DNA of 64,000 bases, taken from NCBI GenBank assembly GCA_900312665.1, contig ONZQ02000006.1, positions 701,981-765,980 of the forward strand, in the 5' to 3' direction. The stretch is from Cephalotrichum gorgonifer. Lineage: Eukaryota; Ascomycota; Sordariomycetes; Microascales; Microascaceae. A program made the translations under genes and the position numbers. The notes below the pieces were generated by a model, which made no database searches, had not been told where the DNA came from, and worked only from the letters and a program-made list of their open reading frames with translations. Below are positions 57,833-64,000 of the stretch, piece after piece (the stretch's first letter is position 1; every line of letters starts with the position of its first letter).

Positions 57833-58832
57833 GATGGCTATTATGACACTTGAATATGTATCTACACGAATGGAACGCGCCAGGAGAAGGGGGGGGGGAG
57901 GAAGGTACAAATAAGGTAAACCAGCTGGGCAGGATTAATAGGCAACAGAATAAAAGAGGGTCTAGACCCAGGGCGGTCAATCAATGTCCTAGTTGTCAAC
58001 GGGTGTGACAGGCACAGGTACAACTAAGTACGGCCGCCCGCTTTCGGAGAGAAAAGAGGAACAGGGACATCACATCTTTGGCCAATCATCAAGTGGATTG
58101 CGTCAAGCTTTCTAGACCGCCAGAAGGTGTTTTAATCTCAGACTCGTATGAGTAGTCTTGGCTTTGAGTTCCAGTTGAAGACTCGCACTTTTATAGTCTC
58201 AATTGAAAGGTCCTGGCTTCCCACTCGTACTCTTGCCGCCGAGGTGCATTCGTTATCTGATCGTTATGAGAAGCTTTTGTACTTGTTAGACACTCGAGAG
58301 CCCCTCATTGTGGAGAATAGCGAGCCCCGCCGTGCGAGTATTATATGAAAAAGGAAAGCTAGCTCAATCCGTGGGATGGTACAGCCGGCCAATGGTATTC
58401 CTCATGGGTGGGTCTGCAATTTCGTGGTATCCGAGTACTATTGTCATTCTCACCGATATCCATTGCAATTTGAGTACTTTCGTAAGGCAGACATGAAACG
58501 TTATTCTGTAGCCTAGCCTCTATTATTAATCCATATTTGTTGAGTACGACGAGTAATACCATGTAGTGTGAAAAAGGTTGAAGACGGATGATGGAAAGGG
58601 GGAAGCTGATGTGGGTCGCGAGGAAGATACATCCATTGATACACCAAGCATGCCCATCTCGCAGCCTTGCATCTCACGTGACCACGAATCCGACCTCGAT
58701 CCATGATGATCGGCTCAGCCTTACCAATCCGGAAATTTTAAGCTCCACGACGCGCGACACGTTGGATCTCGAGAACAGAGCCAGCCCGGACAATCAGCCC
58801 TGAAACTCGCCTATATCGGACTCGACGACGCG
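57833..58832. promoter_or_regulatory. Divergent promoter region between erg10 and snu114
   Basis: One kilobase between ATGs pointing apart. It holds several GAGTAC/GTACTC-type words around 58140-58270 and 58430-58560. No gene is supported. Confidence 0.5.
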
Positions 58833-61800
58833 ATGGATGACCTATACGACGAGTATGTTGAGCCCACAGGATGTTCCGACAGCCAAGCATGTGCTAATTG
58901 AGCTCGCAGGTTCGGAAACTTCATTGGCGAGGAGGTTGAATCCGAGGAGGAGTCCGTTCGCGAGGATGAGGCCGCTAAGTACGCCTACGATGAGGATGAT
59001 GAAGACGTCGCGGGCGCGGGCCGCGAGGTTATGGACCTTGATGGTAGGTGATGGCGCCACTATCCTTGCGAGCTGTCTGGGGGCGATGCTTATGGTTTCT
59101 AATTTCTGACGATGCGTGTAGAAGGTCCCACCAACGCCGTAATACTGCACGAAGATAAGCAATACTACCCGACCGCGGAACAAACGTACGGCGCCGAAGT
59201 CGAGACTCTCGTCGAAGAGGTGGATGCGCAGCCCCTATCTCAGCCAATCGTCGCCCCGGTCGAGGAGAAGAAGTTCAACATCGAGGAGGCCGACCTACCC
59301 CCCGTCTTCTTCGACAGGAATTTCATGACGAGTCTCATGAACTTCCCGGAGCAGACGCGGAACATCGCGCTAGCGGGGCACCTACACCACGGGAAGACGG
59401 CCTTTATGGACATGCTTGTCCTCGAGACCCACGACATCAACGACCGCCTCGAGCGGAGGGCGGGGAGGAATAAGGACGAGCAGCTCCGATACACAGACGT
59501 CAGCATCCTGGAGAGGGAGAGGGGCCTATCGGTAAAATCGGCTCCCATGAGCCTTGTGCTGCAGGGTACCAAGGGAAAATCGCACCTCCTGAACATCATC
59601 GACACCCCCGGCCATGTTAACTTCGTGGACGAGGTAGCGGCGGGCTTCCGCTTGGTCGACGGCGTCTGCCTGGTTGTGGACGTTCTAGAGGGTGTCCAGG
59701 TCAACACGGAGCAGATCATCAAGCACGCCGTGCTAGAGGACATACCCATGACCTTGATACTTAACAAGATGGACCGGCTCATCCTCGAACTCCGACTGCC
59801 GCCGAAGGAGGCCTACTTCAAGATCAGGCAGGTCGTGGAGGAGGTGAACGCCTTCATAGAAAAGACAATTCCGGGTAAGGGGGCGTCAAGACGACTTAGC
59901 CCTGAGAAGGGGAATGTGCTCTTCGCCTGTGCCGAGCTCGGATGGTCCTTCACTCTACAGTCCTTCGCAAAGATGTACACGGATACCTTCGGCGACATCG
60001 ACACTGAGGAGTTTGCGAAGCGGTTATGGGGAGACATATACTTCAACCCGAAGAAGCGGACGTTTACGAGGAAAGGACTTGAGCCCAACTCGAGCCGGTC
60101 ATTCATCCACTTCATCCTGGAGCCCATCTACAAGCTGTTCACGCACTGTATCGCCGACACGCCTGAGGACCTCCGCCCCGTTCTGGAGTCTCTCGGCATC
60201 AAGCTCAAGCCTTCTCAGTATAAGTCTGACGCGAAAGACCTCCTGAAGCTGGCATGTGAGCAGTTTTTCGGGCCGTCGAATGGCTTTGTCGACATGGTGG
60301 TGCGGCACATCCCGTCGCCCTTTGACGCCACGGAGAGATACCTAGAAAAGTACTACACCGGTCCCCTAGACTCCAAGGTTGCCGAGTCCATGCGCAGCTG
60401 TAACCAGGACGGTCCCCTGGTGATCCACGTTAGCAAGCTCTTCAACACGAGCGACGCGAAGCGGTTCTACTCGTTTGGGCGGGTCTTGAGCGGAACGGCC
60501 CGGCCGGGCTCCCAGGTGCGTGTGCTTGGCGAAGGCTACACGGTGGATGACGAGGAAGATATGGTGGTGGCGGCCATGGATGAGGTGTTTATCGCCAACA
60601 CAAGATATAACATCCCGACCGACGGCATCCCAGCCGGGCAGTGGGCCCTACTAAGCGGAGTCGACAACTCTATCGTCAAGACCGCGACCTTGGTCTCCCC
60701 CAAGCTCGAGAACGACGAGGACGCCTACATTTTCAAGCCCCTCACCCACTTCACCGAGTCAGTCCTCAAGGTCGCAGTCGAGCCCGTGAACCCCTCCGAG
60801 CTGCCAAAGATGTTGGACGGTCTGCGGAAGGTCCAGAAGAGCTACCCCCTCATAGGCACGAAGGTGGAGGAGTCGGGAGAGCACGTCGTCCTCGGCACAG
60901 GCGAGCTCTACATGGACTGTGTCCTGCACGACCTAAGGAAACTGTACTCCGACATGGAGATCAAGGTGTCGGACCCCGTGACGAGGTTCTGCGAGACGGT
61001 GGTCGAGCAGTCGATGACGCAGTGCTTCGCCATCACGCCCAACAAGAAGAACCGCATCACGATGATCGCAGAGCCGCTCGACGACGGCATCGCGCGCGAT
61101 ATCGAGAGCGGGGCCGTGAAGATACGAGATCCTGCGCGGAAGACGGCGGAGTTCTTCGAGAGCAACTACGGGTGGGACAAGCTCGCCGCGCGCAGCATAT
61201 GGGCGTTCGGCCCTGACGACACCGGCACGAATATACTCCAGGACGATACGCTTCCAGGAGAGGTAAGTCCCCCCGGCGCCGCTCCCGGCTGGTGATTCAC
61301 TGTGGGGTTTTGTGTTTTCTGACTTTCCATCCAGGTGGATAAGAAACTACTTAGGGGCGTCCGGGAGTCGATCAGACAAGGCTTCAGCTGGGCAACCAGG
61401 GAGGGCCCCTTGACCGAAGAGCGTAAGTTTCTGTCTCCCCCCACAACTCTCTCTCTCAAATGCCTCGGCTCTCCAATTGCGGCGCTGCTAACACCTGATA
61501 ACCCTCAAAACAGCAATACGAAACACAAAGTTCAGGCTCACGGACATATCGCTGGCCTCGGAGGCCATCTTCCGAGGCGGCGGGCAGATCATCCCCACGG
61601 CCCGGCGGACCTGCTACTCCTCCTTCCTCCTCGCGTCCCCGCGGCTCATGGAGCCCGTGTACGCCGTGTCGGTGACGTGCCTCGACTCGTTCACCACGGA
61701 GGTCTACACGTGCCTCTCGCGGCGGCGGGGCCACGTGCTCTCGGAGGGACCGATCCCGGGGACGCCCCTCTCGCGCGTCAACGGGCTGATACCCGTCATC

Positions 61801-62076
61801 GACAGCTTCGGGTTCGAGACGGACCTGCGGATCAAGACGCAGGGCGCGGCGATGGTGAGCCTCAGCTTCGACAACTGGAACGTGGTGCCGGGAGACCCGC
61901 TGGACAAGGGGGTCGTGGTCAGGCCGCTGCAGGCCGCGAGCGTGCAGGCGACGGCGAGGGACTTTGTGCTCAAGACGAGGAGGAGGAAGGGGCTCAGCGA
62001 CGACGTCTCCGTGGGGACGTTCTTGGAGGGGGAGCAGTGGGACGAGTTGAAGGAGGGGGGCTTGCTTGATATGTAG
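58833..62076 (+). CDS. snu114: U5 snRNP GTPase Snu114 (EF-2-like spliceosome component)
   Basis: Five exons: 58833-58852, 58910-59043, 59122-61262, 61335-61422 and 61514-62076, encoding 981 residues. The first exon codes only MDDLYD and part of a Glu codon. The next 120 residues are very acidic, as in Cwf10/Snu114. The G domain has P-loop GHLHHGKT (residues 137-144), DTPGH (Asp212 on) and NKMD (Asn266 on). Domains like those of elongation factor 2 follow, with LYMDCVLHDLRKLYSDMEI and FCETVVEQSMTQCFAITP. The C-terminus contains GQIIPTARRTCYSSFL. The G1 sequence HLHHGKT and LPPVFFDRNF mark Snu114 rather than ribosomal EF-2. The protein sits in U5 snRNP and regulates U4/U6 unwinding by Brr2 in the nucleus. 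Exon 4 encodes the DKKLLRGVRESIRQGFSWA segment. Confidence 0.96.
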
Positions 62077-64000
62077 ATTTTTTTGGGTGGGTTGGGACGG
62101 GAGGGGGAGAAAATATACGTGTAAATATATTCTGAAGGATGAATAATACGATATTCTCTACAGCTACAAGTAGGGACAACAACGGCTCTTTCCTCTCTCC
62201 TCTCTCTTATTTCCCCTCCACCTCCGACCATCGTCAGAGCTATTATGGCTTGAAGGTCGATGTCTTTCCCACGGATTCCCCTGCTTCCTCTGGCCCTCTC
62301 TCTGTCCGTCGATGATTCCTGACACGTAAAGGTCCAGTTTAGCAGCTTGGTCTCTCAGTTCACGCAGATCTATCTTCTCGTCCACTTCTATATTCGCTGC
62401 CCGCCGCTCTTCACTCGCTCTTGGGCCGGCTGATACTCACATCGTTTACATATACCTTTTTAACTTCCACCCATTCACGACACTGTCCCCTATTCCCCCC
62501 ACCCCCTATCAGAGGTGCTATAGACCTGGTCATATATGTACGTCTTCATAGGCCCAACCAGGTCACCCGCCGCTCTCCCTTCGCTCCCATCTCAACTCTT
62601 ATTACTCTGGATATCCTGAAGAAAAGTCCACCTCCTCGTTTAGGTATATACTGCGAAAGACAGAAGCGGTAGGTAGGCAGGGAGAGCGGGGGCAGCTAGA
62701 GAACAGAAACGGGCAGGAACTTGGGAATACCCCGAATGCCCCGGCGTTCCCACTCGCCCACTGCTACTATAAACAAAAAAGCTCCTCCCCCGCACACACA
62801 CCCTCGCACCAAGTATGGAGAATGTTTCCTACGAGCAGAGAAACCGGGAAGTTACGAGGTATATGCCACGCCACACCCCCTGTGCCGAAAACTGATACCG
62901 AGAAGTCCCCCCTTACGCACAGGGAAACCCTTCCCCCCTTTCCCCTTCCCCTTCCCCCTGCGGCCCCTATTCGTTCTAGACACGGGAGAGAGAAAAGAGA
63001 CGCAAAGGTTACAAAGAAGGGGGAAAAAATGAGGTATTATAGGGGGCCAGGCGGTCGACCGCAGACGTGACATCCCACCGCCCCCGGGAGGCGGCCGGGG
63101 GCGCGGGGGGTGGCACGGGAAGTCATACAAATGGACGTCGTTCCTGATCAAATGTCACCCCCCAGTTTAGGTAGGTCCCAAATACCGGTTTGCTAGGGGA
63201 AAAGAAAACCATTTTATATTTTATATTTTATATTTTTCTTCCTTTCCATTCATGGCCTAGGCACACAAGACACAAGGCACCAGACAAGGGGTCAAGGGCT
63301 CGTATTCCACCCCCCCCCCCCTTTCCATCCCCACCTCATCCCAGTCCATCCCCGTCTATATATCACCGTTCGATATAGGACTACCTACATCGGTGGTACG
63401 ACCCCACCTTCCCTTTTCGCTGCTACCCCAGAAGATATCCTCTTTCGCGCGGATGGTAACCCCCGAGGGAGGTAGGGGGTGTGGACAGGCGGTAAGTTCG
63501 GCCACGGATATCGGGAAGAGCGACTGTTGGATGGTAATCTTCCTTTGCTTTTTTTCTTCATCTCCCCGATGATTGACACGTGTCGCGGTACCGTACTCTG
63601 TTCCCATTCCCAGGCCACATCTTCAGATGCTTGGCAGCAGCATCTGATTGCCTTCCTTCCCGGTAATGCATACGCTTGGGCCGCAGGGCCTATTGAACCT
63701 CGTCGTCTGGCGCTTACTTGTACCTGCACGGGGTCGCTCTGTCTAGGCCCTACCCAGGAGGTCTGTGGCCCTCCCCCCCGTCGCTCCCGTACCACTACTA
63801 CTACCCTGTCTCCCGGCCCGCCCGCCTGGGCAGAACTTGGGCAGAACGAGCCGGGGGGCATGACAAAGTATTCCGTAATATAATATCGTCTTAACTCTTT
63901 AAAGAGGGGGGGCCGCGGAGTAAAGATGAATAATAACTCATTCACACGTGGCCAGCATGGAATCCAACATCCTCTTTAGGTCCTGGTTCTCGAGCGCGGC
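62077..64000. other. 3' flank of snu114 and unassigned end of the window
   Basis: No supported gene. Open frames at 62852-63151 and 63385-63945 (minus) lack motifs and are biased toward simple sequence. TACAAGTA is at 62165-62172, C-rich runs are at 63310-63322, and an AT-rich short repeat is listed separately. Confidence 0.45.
63211..63237. repeat. ATTTTAT short tandem repeat
   Basis: Just over three units of a TATTTTA/ATTTTAT-type 8-base word in tandem, between genes. Confidence 0.75.

Noticed and set aside
63385..63945. 186-codon minus frame near the window end
   Set aside because: No motif, Gly/Arg/Pro-rich, opposite another open frame of similar length.
1..64000. Search for CRISPR arrays, biosynthetic gene clusters, transposases and viral genes
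   Set aside because: No regularly spaced repeats, no PKS/NRPS/terpene signature, and no integrase, reverse transcriptase or viral protein motif was recognised in any frame.

Overview
The window looks like nuclear DNA of a filamentous ascomycete (Pezizomycotina). The reasons are short introns (about 52-190 nt) with GT..AG ends and CTAAC/CTGAC-like branch sites, GC-rich coding sequence, one gene per transcript on both strands, and a set of recognisable fungal orthologues: Ssb-type Hsp70, Msb1/Mug8-domain protein, Mtm1 carrier, BolA, eIF4E, Sin3, Erg10 and Snu114. A class within Pezizomycotina cannot be fixed from sequence alone; Sordariomycetes is a guess. Exon models were built by hand from reading frame, splice signals and family conservation. 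In each intron-containing model the exon lengths sum to a multiple of three.

Layout. 1-17.9 kb is very gene-poor. The only supported gene is a small conserved-looking 89-residue protein at 12.47 kb; the rest is intergenic DNA with simple repeats, hairpins and G-runs. 17.9-25.0 kb holds a ribosome-associated Hsp70 (minus), a DUF726/TMCO4-like putative membrane hydrolase (plus) and a Mug/TDG-type mismatch DNA glycosylase (minus). 26.2-29.6 kb is an Msb1/Mug8-domain morphogenesis protein (minus). 33.3-34.6 kb is a family-1 uracil-DNA glycosylase (minus), so two base-excision-repair glycosylases flank Msb1. 36.6-38.0 kb is an Mtm1/SLC25A39-type mitochondrial carrier (minus). It is followed divergently by a 1068-residue protein I do not recognise (plus), which carries tandem repeats of about 65 residues. 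43.1-44.0 kb is a BolA protein (minus). 45.8-47.9 kb is an ACSF3-like acyl/malonyl-CoA synthetase with a mitochondrial presequence (plus). 48.5-49.4 kb is eIF4E (minus), 50.6-55.5 kb Sin3 (plus), 56.3-57.8 kb cytosolic acetoacetyl-CoA thiolase (minus) and 58.8-62.1 kb the spliceosomal GTPase Snu114 (plus). The last 1.9 kb shows no gene.

The genes are mostly housekeeping and do not form one pathway or a biosynthetic cluster. Loose themes are base excision repair (two glycosylases) and mitochondrial Fe-S/glutathione/acyl-CoA metabolism (Mtm1, BolA, ACSF3-like). Translation (Ssb, eIF4E), chromatin (Sin3), splicing (Snu114) and sterol precursor supply (Erg10) are also present. The items most worth a second look are the unrecognised repeat protein at 39.3-42.5 kb, the uracil-DNA glycosylase with unusual extensions at both ends, an intergenic TACRAGTA word family that recurs far above chance, and the near-empty 17.9 kb at the left.
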